DNA of 64,000 nucleotides from Falsiroseomonas frigidaquae (GTDB taxonomy: Bacteria; Pseudomonadota; Alphaproteobacteria; Acetobacterales; Acetobacteraceae). The notes below the pieces were generated by a model. The model searched no databases. It saw only the letters and a list, made by a program, of their open reading frames with translations, and was not told where the DNA came from. Shown piece by piece: positions 35,518 through 44,211 of this stretch. Numbering within the stretch: the first letter of the stretch is position 1; each line of letters starts with the position of its first letter. The stretch spans positions 62,001 through 126,000 of the forward strand of contig NZ_JAAVTX010000008.1 in NCBI RefSeq assembly GCF_012163145.1, written 5' to 3'. A program made the translations under genes and the position numbers.

Positions 35518-36239
35518 GACTGCTGGTGGTCAACAGCAACACGACGGAGAGCGTCACGACGCGCATCGATGCCGCGGCCCGCGCGGCGGCCTCGCCGGGG
35601 ACGGTGGTGGAGACGGTCTCCGCGCCCTTCGGCCTGCCGCTGATCGTCAGCCGCGCGGATTGGCTGGTGGCGGGGCCGGCGACGCTGGCGGCCCTCGCGG
35701 CACGGCGCGGGCAGTATGATGCGGCGGTGATCGCCTGCTTCGGCGATCCGGGCCTCGATGCCGCGAAGGAATTGCTGGATGTGCCGGTGCTCGGCATCAG
35801 CGAGGCCGCCTTCCATGCGGCCTCCATGCTCGGCCGGCGCTTCGGCGTGGTGTCCTTCACCGCGGCGCTGCGGCCGATGTTCGAGGAGTGCCTGGCGCAT
35901 CACGGCCTGGTTGGCCGCTGCGCCGGTTTCCGGATGGGCCCGGCCTTCGCCGGCGACCCCGGGCTTGTCGCGGAACAGCGCGCCGACTTGCTGGTCGATC
36001 TCTGCCGCCAGTCGGTGGAGCAGGATGGGGCGGAGGCGGTGATCCTGGCCGGCGGGCCGCTGGCGGGCCTGGCGCCGGTCATCGCGGATCGCGTGCCGGT
36101 GCCGCTGGTGGATGGCACGGCGGCGGCGGTGCGGATGGCGGAGGCGCTGGTCGGCCTGGCGCCGGCGCCACGGCCGAAGCGCGGCCGTGCGCTCACCGGC
36201 TTCGCGCCGGAGCTCGCCGCGCTCTACGCCGCGGGCTGA
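35514..36239 (+). CDS. Hydantoin/allantoin racemase-like protein
   Basis: A 241-residue Asp/Glu/hydantoin racemase family member: LLVVNSNTTESVT, IACFGDPGLDAAKEL with the first catalytic cysteine (C75), ISEAAFHAASMLGRRFGVVSF. The second site, normally LGCAGM, reads LAGGPLAGL and lacks the cysteine. True racemases use two cysteines, so the activity may be altered. It starts with GTG at 35514 in a GTGA overlap with the allantoinase stop. Placement suggests allantoin racemisation, or hydrolysis/epimerisation of a related hydantoin. Confidence 0.82.
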   Translation: MRLLVVNSNTTESVTTRIDAAARAAASPGTVVETVSAPFGLPLIVSRADWLVAGPATLAALAARRGQYDAAVIACFGDPGLDAAKELLDVPVLGISEAAFHAASMLGRRFGVVSFTAALRPMFEECLAHHGLVGRCAGFRMGPAFAGDPGLVAEQRADLLVDLCRQSVEQDGAEAVILAGGPLAGLAPVIADRVPVPLVDGTAAAVRMAEALVGLAPAPRPKRGRALTGFAPELAALYAAG

Positions 36240-36240
36240 G

Positions 36241-37155
36241 ATGCGGCGCCTTCTGCTGCTGGCGGTGTTGGCCGCGCCGCTCGCCCAGGCCGAGACGCTG
36301 GCCGCCTTCCACATCACGCCGGCCGGCCGCGACGCGCCGCAATCCCTGCTGATCCCGGGCTCGCACCAAGGCGAGGCCGGGCTGCCCTCCCCCGCGCCGT
36401 CCATCCTCGATGGTCGCGACGCGCTGCTGCTGGAATCGGTGCCGGAGACGGAGGATGTCAGCGACCTGCTGCGCGCCCCGCGCGGCTTCGATGTGCTGGC
36501 CCCCTTCCCGCCCGACCAGCGCCGCCTGCTGGAGGCCGCCAGCGCCTGCGCCCGCCTGGGCGTCGAGCCGCTGAGCCCGGTCGGCCTGTTCCTTTCGCTG
36601 CTCGCCGCCACCGCGCCCCGCGACGAGCCCTGCCCCGGCCTGCCCGCGCCATCCGCTGCGACGGGCGAGGCGCCATCCGGCGGCGACCCCTCGCTGCGCG
36701 CCCTGGCCGAGGCGCGCGGCATTCCGGTGCAGGGGCTGGAGACCCGGCGCGAGCAATTGACCGCGCTGCGGCAGATGGGCGGCGATGCGCTGCTGCGGAT
36801 GGTGGCGCTGATGCTGCGGGAGATGCAGCGCGGCGGGCCGCCGGCCGGCCTGTCCGGCCTGGACGCGGCGATGGTCTCGGCACTGCGGGAAGGCGATTTC
36901 GCGGCGCTGCGCGAGCGGACGCTGGCGACGCTGGCCGCCGACCCGCCGCTGCGCGCGGCCTTCGCCCGCTTCATGCTGGATGCGCGCAGCGCGCTGATGG
37001 CGCGGCAGCTGGCGGCCAGGCTGCCACGCGAAAGCCTGGTGATCGGCATCGGCGGCGCCCATGCCAGCGGGCCGGGCGGCGTGGTGGCGCGGCTGCGCCA
37101 GGCGGGCTTCACGGTGGAGCCCATCCGCATCCCCGCCCTGGCGCCGCCGCCGTAG
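36241..37155 (+). CDS. TraB/GumN family protein
   Basis: A 304-residue exported protein with a signal peptide (MRRLLLLAVLAAPLAQA). The TraB/GumN fold pattern includes LIPGSHQGE near residue 40, a mid E/R region (ALREGDFAALRERTLA), a block of DARSALMARQLAARLP, and the closing GIGGAHASGPGGVVARLRQAGF. Members are thought to be metal-dependent hydrolases of the Tiki/EreA group, but function in bacteria is unsettled. It begins two bases after the racemase stop and may simply be co-transcribed. A poorly conserved middle (about 130-160) looks disordered. Confidence 0.8.
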   Translation: MRRLLLLAVLAAPLAQAETLAAFHITPAGRDAPQSLLIPGSHQGEAGLPSPAPSILDGRDALLLESVPETEDVSDLLRAPRGFDVLAPFPPDQRRLLEAASACARLGVEPLSPVGLFLSLLAATAPRDEPCPGLPAPSAATGEAPSGGDPSLRALAEARGIPVQGLETRREQLTALRQMGGDALLRMVALMLREMQRGGPPAGLSGLDAAMVSALREGDFAALRERTLATLAADPPLRAAFARFMLDARSALMARQLAARLPRESLVIGIGGAHASGPGGVVARLRQAGFTVEPIRIPALAPPP

Positions 37156-37206
37156 TCCCAGGCACGGCGTTTGCATCCGGTTTCGATACAGAACCGGAGA
37201 GACGAG

Positions 37207-38181
37207 ATGATCCCCCGCCGCCAGCTCCTCGCCGCCGCCCTCGCCAGCCCCCTCGCCGCCCCCGCCCTGGCGCAGGGCGCATGGCCGAACCGCCCGGTCC
37301 GCATCCTCAACCCCTATGCCCCCGGCGGCACCAGCGACCTGATCATCCGCCCGCTGACGGACCGCCTGGAACGCGCCTTCGGCCGGCCCTTCGTCATCGA
37401 GAACAAGCCCGGCGCCGGCGGCACCGTGGCCACCGCGGAAGCGGCGCGGGCGGCGGCGGATGGGCATACGCTGCTGGTCTCCAACACCGGGCCGCTGGCT
37501 GTCGCGCCGTCCCTGTTCCGCAGCCTGGCCTATGACCCGGGCCGTGCCTTTTCCTGGGTCAGCATGCTCGGCGGCGCGCCGATCGTCTGCGCGGTGAAGG
37601 GCGACAGCCCGCTGGCGACGCTCGCCGACTACAAGGCGATGGCCGCCCGCGCGCCGGAGACCGTCTCCTTCGGCTCATCCGGCGTCGGCTCCGTCGGCCA
37701 CCTGACCGGGGTGATGTGGGGGATGGAGGCCGGGGTGCAGATGCTGCACGTGCCCTTCCGCGGCGCGGCGGAGGCGCAGCAGAACGTGCTCGGCGGCAAC
37801 ACCACCTCGCTGTGGGATACCTCCGGCGCCAATGCGGCGGCGATCCGGGCGGGCACGCTGAAGGCGCTGGCAGTCTCCTCGCCGGAACGTGTCTCCGCGC
37901 TGCCGGAGGTGCCGACGCTGGTGCAGGCGGGCTTCCCCGGCTCCGTCTCCACCAACTGGTTCGTCATGGCGGCGCCGGCCGGGCTGGACCCGGCGATCGC
38001 GGCACGGCTCAACACGGAATTGCAGGCCGGGCTGGCGGATGCCGCCATCAAGGCGCGGCTGGAGAGTGTTGGCGTGGTGTCACTCGGCGATCTCAGCCCG
38101 GCGCGCATCGGCGCCTTCGTCGCCGCCGAGGCCGCGCGCTGGGCACCGGTGGTGCGCGCGGCGGGCGTGCAGCCGAGCTGA
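37207..38181 (+). CDS. Bug/TctC-family solute-binding protein
   Basis: A 324-residue receptor with signal peptide (MIPRRQLLAAALASPLAAPALA). PVRILNPYAPGGTSDLIIRP, FVIENKPGAGGTVAT and LPEVPTLVQAGFPG are the family marks. ATG 37207 has GGAGAGACGAG upstream. It is the first of two tandem Bug genes, separated by a hexamer repeat and a stem-loop; the two are not close copies, so they probably bind different acids. Orphan: no membrane subunits adjacent. Confidence 0.88.
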   Translation: MIPRRQLLAAALASPLAAPALAQGAWPNRPVRILNPYAPGGTSDLIIRPLTDRLERAFGRPFVIENKPGAGGTVATAEAARAAADGHTLLVSNTGPLAVAPSLFRSLAYDPGRAFSWVSMLGGAPIVCAVKGDSPLATLADYKAMAARAPETVSFGSSGVGSVGHLTGVMWGMEAGVQMLHVPFRGAAEAQQNVLGGNTTSLWDTSGANAAAIRAGTLKALAVSSPERVSALPEVPTLVQAGFPGSVSTNWFVMAAPAGLDPAIAARLNTELQAGLADAAIKARLESVGVVSLGDLSPARIGAFVAAEAARWAPVVRAAGVQPS

Positions 38182-38183
38182 CC

Positions 38184-38207
38184 GCATCGGCATCGGCATC
38201 GGCATCA
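38184..38207. repeat. GCATCG hexanucleotide run
   Basis: Three perfect copies and one variant of GCATCG follow directly after the Bug receptor stop. It is a small intergenic microsatellite, likely produced by slippage, with no clear function. Confidence 0.8.
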
Positions 38208-38238
38208 GGGGCGCCGCGCATCGGCATCGCGCGGCCCC
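38208..38238 (+). terminator. Stem-loop between tandem Bug genes
   Basis: GGGG and CCGCGC (38208-38219, with a CG bulge) pair with GCGCGG and CCCC (38229-38238). The stem is GC-rich with a 9-base loop and no T-run. It could end or dampen transcription between the two receptor genes. Confidence 0.4.
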
Positions 38239-38296
38239 CTTCGCGCCGCAGCATCGGGGTGCCAGCATGTCAGGGCATATCGAAGAGGGATAACGG

Positions 38297-39271
38297 ATGC
38301 CCCAGCTTGCTCGACGCAGCCTGCTCAGCCTGGCTGCCTTTGCGGCCCTGCCCGCCCGGGCCCAGACGCCGGCCTGGCCCAGCCGGACCCTGCGGATCAT
38401 CGTGCCCTACCCGCCCGGCGCCGGCACCGACCTGCTGGCCCGCGCCTATGGCCAGAAGCTGACGGAACTGCTCGGCCAGCCGGTGGTGATCGAGAACCGC
38501 GCCGGCGCCAGCGGCATGATCGGCACGGAAGCCGCGGCGCGCGCGCCAGCCGATGGCTACACCATCCTGATGGCCAATTCCTCCGTCCTCGCCATCAACC
38601 CGGCGATCCGCGCCAGCCTGCCCTACGACCCGGTCCGCGGCTTCGATCCGGTGGCGCTGGTCGGCGCCAATGACGCGGCCCTGGTGGTGCGCGCCGACTC
38701 GCCCTTCCGCAGCGTGGCGGATCTGCTGGCGGCGGCGAAGGCGCGGCCTGGGGCGCTGAGCTATTCCTCCGCCGGCACCGGCACCTCCACCCACATGGCC
38801 GCCGAATTCTTCAAGCAGATGGCGGGCGTGGACATCCTGCACGTGCCCTATCGCGGCAGCCCCCAGGCGGTGACGGACATGCTGGGCGGCCAGGTGGACA
38901 TGACCTTCAACACGGTGAATTCGGTGATGACCCCGGTGCGCGACGGCGCGGCACGCGCCCTGGCCACCACCGGCGCCACGCGCGACCCGCTGCTGCCGGA
39001 TGTGCCGACCTTCGCCGAGGTCGGGCTGACCGGCTACCGCGCCAGCGGCTGGCTGGGCTTCGTCGTGCCGGCCGGCACGCCGCCCAACATCATCAGCGAG
39101 CTGGCCTCCGCCATCGCCCAGATCGCGGCCCAGCCGGGCTTCGCCGAACGCATCGCCAGCATCGGCATGAAGCCCATCATCAGCACCCCGGCCGAGTTCC
39201 GCGCCATCATCGCCCCCGAGATCGCCCGCTGGACCGAGGTGGCGCGCCTGGCCGGGGTGCAGGTGGAGTGA
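38297..39271 (+). CDS. Bug/TctC-family solute-binding protein
   Basis: A 324-residue receptor: signal peptide MPQLARRSLLSLAAFAALPARA, TLRIIVPYPPGAGTDLLARA, VVIENRAGASGMIGTEAA, DGYTILMANSSVLAINP, LPDVPTFAEVGLTG. GAAGAGGG lies before ATG. Its stop shares a base with the gamma-glutamyltransferase start, so receptor and transferase are probably one transcript, hinting at an amino-acid or gamma-glutamyl compound as ligand. That link is inference from spacing only. Confidence 0.88.
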   Translation: MPQLARRSLLSLAAFAALPARAQTPAWPSRTLRIIVPYPPGAGTDLLARAYGQKLTELLGQPVVIENRAGASGMIGTEAAARAPADGYTILMANSSVLAINPAIRASLPYDPVRGFDPVALVGANDAALVVRADSPFRSVADLLAAAKARPGALSYSSAGTGTSTHMAAEFFKQMAGVDILHVPYRGSPQAVTDMLGGQVDMTFNTVNSVMTPVRDGAARALATTGATRDPLLPDVPTFAEVGLTGYRASGWLGFVVPAGTPPNIISELASAIAQIAAQPGFAERIASIGMKPIISTPAEFRAIIAPEIARWTEVARLAGVQVE

Positions 39272-40971
39272 TGCTGACGCGGGAGACGGTCAGCGGCACC
39301 CGCCACGCGGTCTCCGCCGGGCATTACCTGGCGAGTGCCGCGGGCTTCGCCGTGCTGCAGGCCGGCGGCAATGCGGTGGATGCGGGCTGCGCGGCGGGCC
39401 TGGCACTCGGCGTGCTGCATCCGGACCTGGTGAGCGTGGCGGGCGTCGCGCCGATCATCCTGCGCACGGCCAGCGGGCAGGTGGAGACGATTGCCGGCGT
39501 CGGTCCCTGGCCGGCGGCGACCGATGCCCGGTACTTCCAGCGCGAGCATGGCGGCAAGATGCCGGCGGGCGTGCTGCGGACGGTGGTGCCGGCCGCGCCC
39601 TGCGCCTGGATCACCGCGCTGCAGCGCCACGGCACGAAGGGATTCGGCGAGATCGCCGAACACGCCATCCGCTTCGCGGCAGAAGGCTTTTCGGTGTACC
39701 CGCTGCTGGCGGAAAACCTTGCGAACCACGCGGCAGAATATCGCCGCTGGTCGCAGAACGCCGCGATCTATCTGCCGAACGACAAGCCGCCGGAGGAAGG
39801 CGCGCTGTTCATCCAGGCGGACCTCGCCGCCACGCTGCGCTTCATGGGGGATGAGGAACGCGCCGCGCGCGCCCGCGGCGCCGACCGCGTGGCGGGGCTG
39901 GAGGCGGCGCGGGATGCCTTCTATCGCGGCGACATCGCCCGGCGGATGGTCGATTTCATGCAGGGCGAAGGCGGCTGGCTGTCCCGCGACGATCTGGCGG
40001 CCTTCCGCTGCCCGGTGCTGCCGCCGGCGGGTGTCACCTGGCGCGGCCAGCAGGTGTTCACGGGCGGCGCCTGGTGCCAGGGGCCGACGCTGTTGCAGGC
40101 GCTGCGCATGGCGGATCGCGCCGGGCTGGCGGACCTGCCGCACAACTCGGCCGACTATCTGCATCTGCTGGCGGAGGTGCTGAAGATCGCTTTCGCCGAT
40201 CGCGAGCACCATCTGGGCGACCCGGATTTCGTCGATGTGCCGTTGGACGCCCTGCTGTCCGACGCACACATCGCCGCGCGCGTCGCGCAGATCGACCTGG
40301 CGCGGGCGCATCCCGGCATGATGGCGCCGCTGATCGGCACCGGGCGCGGCGTGCCCGAAGCCTCGGCGGCTGCGGCGCCGCCGGTGGAGGCGGGCACCTC
40401 CTATGTCGCGGTCGTGGATCGCTGGGGCGGGGCCTTCTCCTCCGCGCCGTCGGACGCCTCCTGGTCCAGCCCGGTGGTGCCGGGGCTGGGCTTCGTTCCC
40501 TCCAACCGCGGCTCCCAGAACCGCACGGACCCGGCGCATCCGGCGGGCCTCGCGCCCGGCAAGCGGCCGCGGCTGACGCCGATGCCGGCGCTGGCGGTGG
40601 GGGCGGATGGCGGGGTGATGCCCTTCGGCTCGCCGGGCAATGACGTGCAGCCGCAGGCGCTGCTGCAGGTGCTGATGAACCTGTTCGTGCATGGCATGTC
40701 CGCGCAGGCGGCGGTGGAGGCGCCGCGGGTGGCCAGCTACGCCTTCCCCGGCACCTCCGCGCCGCATGACCATTTCCCGGCGCGGCTCGCCGTGGAATCG
40801 CGGATTCCGGAGGCGGTGCGGGAGGCGCTGGCGGCGCGCGGGCATGACATACGCCTGTGGCCGGAACGCACCTGGCTGGCCGGCTGCGTCGAGCTGGTGC
40901 GGAAGGCGCCTGGCGGCCTGCTCTCGGCCGCCGCTGATCCCCGCCGGCCCGCCGCGGCCATCGCGATATGA
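39271..40971 (+). CDS. Gamma-glutamyltransferase family protein
   Basis: A 566-residue Ntn-hydrolase precursor. The large-subunit start LASAAGFAVLQAGGNAVDAG matches the family, and GTSYVAVVDRWGG holds the self-cleavage site, with T376 as the new N-terminal nucleophile (TSY replaces the usual TTH). The small subunit has SNRGSQNR and the oxyanion region FGSPGNDVQPQ, where classical enzymes show GSPGG. No signal peptide is evident, so it may act in the cytoplasm, as do related acylases or gamma-glutamyl hydrolases. ATG 39271 overlaps the receptor stop; GTG 39268 is an alternative. Confidence 0.85.
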   Translation: MLTRETVSGTRHAVSAGHYLASAAGFAVLQAGGNAVDAGCAAGLALGVLHPDLVSVAGVAPIILRTASGQVETIAGVGPWPAATDARYFQREHGGKMPAGVLRTVVPAAPCAWITALQRHGTKGFGEIAEHAIRFAAEGFSVYPLLAENLANHAAEYRRWSQNAAIYLPNDKPPEEGALFIQADLAATLRFMGDEERAARARGADRVAGLEAARDAFYRGDIARRMVDFMQGEGGWLSRDDLAAFRCPVLPPAGVTWRGQQVFTGGAWCQGPTLLQALRMADRAGLADLPHNSADYLHLLAEVLKIAFADREHHLGDPDFVDVPLDALLSDAHIAARVAQIDLARAHPGMMAPLIGTGRGVPEASAAAAPPVEAGTSYVAVVDRWGGAFSSAPSDASWSSPVVPGLGFVPSNRGSQNRTDPAHPAGLAPGKRPRLTPMPALAVGADGGVMPFGSPGNDVQPQALLQVLMNLFVHGMSAQAAVEAPRVASYAFPGTSAPHDHFPARLAVESRIPEAVREALAARGHDIRLWPERTWLAGCVELVRKAPGGLLSAAADPRRPAAAIAI

Positions 40972-42278
40972 TCGCCGCGCGGCTGCGCCGGATCGGCGCG
41001 CTGGCCGCGCCCACCGCGCTGGTCGCGCTGCTGCAGGTGTTCGGCCAGCTGTTCGAGACCTGGCTGGCCGCGCGGCAGGGCACGGCGGCGCTGGCCGGCT
41101 GGGCCACGGTGCTGCCCTTCGCGCTGCTGATGCAGATGATGTCCACCGGCGCCATGGGCGGCGGCGTGGTCTCCGCCATCGCCCGCGCGCTGGGCGGCGG
41201 GCGGCGGGAGGAAGCCTCGGCCATGGTGCTGCATGCGGGGCTGATCGCGCTGGCCGCCGGGCTGCTGTTTGCCCTGCCGCTGGCGGTCTTCCCGCGCGGC
41301 ATCTTCGGCGCCATTGGCGGCGCCGCGGTGGCGGAGGCCGCTGCGCCCTATGCGATGTGGCTGTTCGGCGCGGCGGCGGTGCCGGTCTGGATGACCAATA
41401 CGCTGGCCTCCGTCCTGCGCGGCGGCGGGCGGCATGCGCTGGCGGCGCGGGTGCTGGTGCTGGCCTGGCTGGCGCTGCCGCCCACGAGCTGGGCGCTGGC
41501 CGAGCCATTCGGCATGGGGCTGGCCGGGCTCGGCGCGGCCATGGCGCTGGTGTTCTGGGTGGCGACGCTGGCGATGGGGCTGGTGGTGCTGCGCGGTGGC
41601 GCCGGCTTCGTGCCCAGGCTGCGGATGCGGCCCCAGGCGGCGATCTTCGGACGGATCCTGTCGGTCGGGCTGGTGGCGAGCGGGCTGGCGGTGGTGGCGA
41701 ACCTCGCCACCATCCTGGTGACGGCGCAGATGGCGGCGCATGGCGCCGTGGCGGTGGCCGCCTACGGCATCTCCGCGCGCCTCGAATTCCTGATGATCCC
41801 GCTCGCCTTCGGCATCGGCTCCGCGCTGACCGCCCTGGTCGGGCGCGCCGCCGGTGCGGGCGATTGGGCGGAGGCGCGGGCGCTGGCCTGGACCGGGGCG
41901 GCGATGGCGCTGCTGCTGACCGGCGCGGCGGGGCTGGTGGTGGCGCTGTGGCCGGTACAGGTGGCGTCGCTGTTCACGGGCGATGCGGCGGTGGTGGCGA
42001 TCGCGGCGCGGGGGCTGGCCTATGTCGGCCTTGCCTTTGGCGGCTTCGGGCTGGGCATGGCGCTGTACTTTGCGAGTCAGGGCGCAGGCCGCATGGCCTA
42101 CCCGGTGGCCGGCGCGCTGTCCCGGCTGGCGCTCGCCGTGGGCGGCGGGGCGGTGCTGGCGGGGCCGCTGGGCATGGGGATCGAGGGGCATTTCCTCGGC
42201 GTGGCGCTGGGCATCACCGCCTATGGCGCGGTCACCGCGCTCGGTGTGCGCCGGGCGGTCTGGCCGGGCGGCGCCTGA
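40968..42278 (+). CDS. MATE-family efflux transporter
   Basis: A 436-residue membrane protein with about twelve hydrophobic helices arranged as two MATE halves: LRRIGALAAPTALVALLQVFGQLFETW at the start (family pattern, given by its ends), LPFALLMQMMSTGAMGGGVVSAIARALGGG, and in the second half FGRILSVGLVASGLAVVANLATI and AFGIGSALTALVGRAAGAG. It would export cationic drugs or metabolites using a proton or sodium gradient. It overlaps the transferase gene by ATGA, an unusual coupling of an Ntn hydrolase with a MATE pump. Confidence 0.87.
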   Translation: MIAARLRRIGALAAPTALVALLQVFGQLFETWLAARQGTAALAGWATVLPFALLMQMMSTGAMGGGVVSAIARALGGGRREEASAMVLHAGLIALAAGLLFALPLAVFPRGIFGAIGGAAVAEAAAPYAMWLFGAAAVPVWMTNTLASVLRGGGRHALAARVLVLAWLALPPTSWALAEPFGMGLAGLGAAMALVFWVATLAMGLVVLRGGAGFVPRLRMRPQAAIFGRILSVGLVASGLAVVANLATILVTAQMAAHGAVAVAAYGISARLEFLMIPLAFGIGSALTALVGRAAGAGDWAEARALAWTGAAMALLLTGAAGLVVALWPVQVASLFTGDAAVVAIAARGLAYVGLAFGGFGLGMALYFASQGAGRMAYPVAGALSRLALAVGGGAVLAGPLGMGIEGHFLGVALGITAYGAVTALGVRRAVWPGGA

Positions 42279-42291
42279 CGCGGCAGGATGG

Positions 42292-42309
42292 CCCCCAAGA
42301 AGTTGGGGG
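42292..42309 (+). promoter_or_regulatory. Hairpin enclosing the ribosome site of the acyl-CoA dehydrogenase gene
   Basis: CCCCCAA (42292-42298) pairs perfectly with TTGGGGG (42303-42309) around GAAG. The GGGGG arm is the Shine-Dalgarno sequence placed 7 bases before TTG 42317, so folding would hide it. This is the only ribosome site for that gene. Confidence 0.6.
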
Positions 42310-42316
42310 AAACGCA

Positions 42317-43447
42317 TTGGCCGAATCAGGGGAACTCGCCGCCCTGCGGGAGACGGCGCGCCGCTTCGCGGATAGCGAGGTCGCGCCCCGCGCGGCGGAG
42401 CTGGATGAGACGGAAGCCTTCCCGGCGGATATCTACCGGGCGCTGGGCCGCCTCGGCCTGCTTGGCATCACCGTGCCGGAACGCCTCGGCGGGGCGGAGG
42501 CCGGGGTGCAGGCCTATGCCATCGTCATGGAGGAATTGTCGCGCGGCTATGCCAGCGTGGCGGACCAGGTGGGGCTGGTGGAGCTGCTGGGCACGCTTCT
42601 TTCCGAGCACGGCACGCCGGCCCAGCAGGCCCGGTACCTGACGCCGCTGCTGCGCTACGAGACCAGCTGCGCCTATGCGCTGACCGAGGCCGAGGCCGGC
42701 TCGGACCTCGCCAATCTGAAGACCACCGCACGGCGGGACGGCCCGGACTGGGTGCTGAACGGCGAGAAGATGTGGATCCACATGGCGCCGCGCGCGGATT
42801 TCGCCGCGGTGCTGGCGCGCACGGACCCCGCCGCCGGGCATCGCGGCATGTCGATCTTCCTGGCCGATCTGAAGGCGCCGGGCGTGGAGCGGCTGCGGGC
42901 GGAGCACAAGATGGGCCAGCGCGCCTCCCCGGTCGGCGGGCTGCGTTTTTCGGATCTGCGGCTGCCAGGCGAGGCCCTGCTGGGGCCGGAGGGCCGCGGC
43001 TTCCACATGATGATGTCCGTGCTGGACAAGGGCCGCATCGGCATCGCCGCGCTGGCACTCGGCATCCTGCAACGCGCGCTGGAGGAAAGCGTGGGTTATG
43101 CGAAGCAGCGTGTGCAATTCGGAAAACCCATTGCCGAACAGCAGGCGATCCGCTTCCTGATCGCGGACATGGCGAAGGACGCGCATGCGGCGCGCCTGCT
43201 GGTGCGCGACGCCGCGCAGGGCATGGATGAAGGCCGCCGCGTGACGCTGGAGGCCAGCATGGCGAAATGCTTCGCGAGCGACGCCGCCGTGGCCCGCACC
43301 GCGGATGCCGTGCAGATCCATGGCGGGTCCGGCTATATCCGCGGCGTGACAGTGGAGCGGCTGTATCGCGACGCCAAGATCACGCAGATCTACGAAGGCA
43401 CCAACCAGATCCAGAGGGTCATCATGGCACGCGAGATTCTTTCGTGA
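42317..43447 (+). CDS. Acyl-CoA dehydrogenase
   Basis: A 376-residue flavoprotein of the acyl-CoA dehydrogenase family that makes a trans-2-enoyl-CoA and passes electrons to ETF. The marks are CAYALTEAEAGSDLANLKTTA, GEKMWIHMAPRADF, YAKQRVQFGKPIAEQQAIRF and QIHGGSGYI. The catalytic glutamate is in QIYEGTNQIQRV. No in-frame ATG or GTG fits; TTG 42317 with GGGGGAAAC ahead is the start, and that site lies in a hairpin. It is followed by SDR and MaoC genes by GTGA and ATGA overlaps, a beta-oxidation-like trio. Confidence 0.92.
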   Translation: MAESGELAALRETARRFADSEVAPRAAELDETEAFPADIYRALGRLGLLGITVPERLGGAEAGVQAYAIVMEELSRGYASVADQVGLVELLGTLLSEHGTPAQQARYLTPLLRYETSCAYALTEAEAGSDLANLKTTARRDGPDWVLNGEKMWIHMAPRADFAAVLARTDPAAGHRGMSIFLADLKAPGVERLRAEHKMGQRASPVGGLRFSDLRLPGEALLGPEGRGFHMMMSVLDKGRIGIAALALGILQRALEESVGYAKQRVQFGKPIAEQQAIRFLIADMAKDAHAARLLVRDAAQGMDEGRRVTLEASMAKCFASDAAVARTADAVQIHGGSGYIRGVTVERLYRDAKITQIYEGTNQIQRVIMAREILS

Positions 43448-44211
43448 ATCGCCCCGTCGCACTCGTCACCGGCGCGCGCCGTGGCATCGGCCGGGCCAGC
43501 TGCGTGGCGCTCGCCGCCGCGGGCTATGACGTGCTCGGCTGCGACATCGGCGCCGACGGCTTCGACGAAACCGCGCAGGCGGTGGAGGCGGCGGGCGGGC
43601 GCTTCGCCTGGCATCTCTGCGACGTCTCCGACCTCGGCCAGATCGAGCTTCTCGTCGATTGGGCCTGGCAGATCTGGGGCGGGGTGGAGGCGCTGGTGAA
43701 CAATGCCGGCGTCGGCGCCCTGCAGCGCGGCGACCTGCTGGAGGTCTCGGTGGAGTCCTGGGATCGCTGCCTCGACATCAACACCCGCGCGCCCTTCTTC
43801 GTCTCCCAGCATGTGGCGCGGCGGATGGTGGCGGAAGGCGCGCCGCAGCGCGGCAACCGGGCGCTGGTCTTCATCTCGTCGGCCAATGCCGCGCTGGTCA
43901 GCGCCGATCGTACCGAATACAGCGCCAGCAAGATCGCCGTCAGCATGGTGGCGCGCTGCTTCGCCGTGCGCATGGCGGAGGAAGGCGTGCCGGTCTACGA
44001 CATCCGCCCCGGCGTCATCCGCACCGACATGACGGCCGCCGTCACCGCCCGCTACGACAAGCGCATCGCGGAGGGGCTGTCCCCCGTGAAGCGCTGGGGC
44101 GAGCCGGAGGATGTGGGCCGCGCCATCGCCGCGCTGGTCACCGGCGCCATTCCCTTCTCCACCGGCGATGCCTTCCACATCGACGGCGGCCTGCATCTGC
44201 ATCGCCTATGA
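43444..44211 (+). CDS. SDR-family 3-oxoacyl-reductase-like dehydrogenase
   Basis: A 255-residue classical SDR: TGARRGIGRAS, DIGAD after strand 2, VNNAGVGALQRGD, SS with YSASK, and DIRPGVIRTDMTAAV. It belongs to the FabG-like group; with its neighbours it probably oxidises a 3-hydroxyacyl-CoA or reduces the 3-oxo form. GTG 43444 overlaps the dehydrogenase stop and is the only fitting start. The stop overlaps the MaoC start (ATGA). Confidence 0.88.
   Translation: MNRPVALVTGARRGIGRASCVALAAAGYDVLGCDIGADGFDETAQAVEAAGGRFAWHLCDVSDLGQIELLVDWAWQIWGGVEALVNNAGVGALQRGDLLEVSVESWDRCLDINTRAPFFVSQHVARRMVAEGAPQRGNRALVFISSANAALVSADRTEYSASKIAVSMVARCFAVRMAEEGVPVYDIRPGVIRTDMTAAVTARYDKRIAEGLSPVKRWGEPEDVGRAIAALVTGAIPFSTGDAFHIDGGLHLHRL

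Noticed and set aside
42288-42641. Short forward frame beginning at the hairpin before the acyl-CoA dehydrogenase
   Set aside because: It runs out of frame inside the dehydrogenase gene, and its Arg/Pro/Ser-rich translation has no family resemblance.
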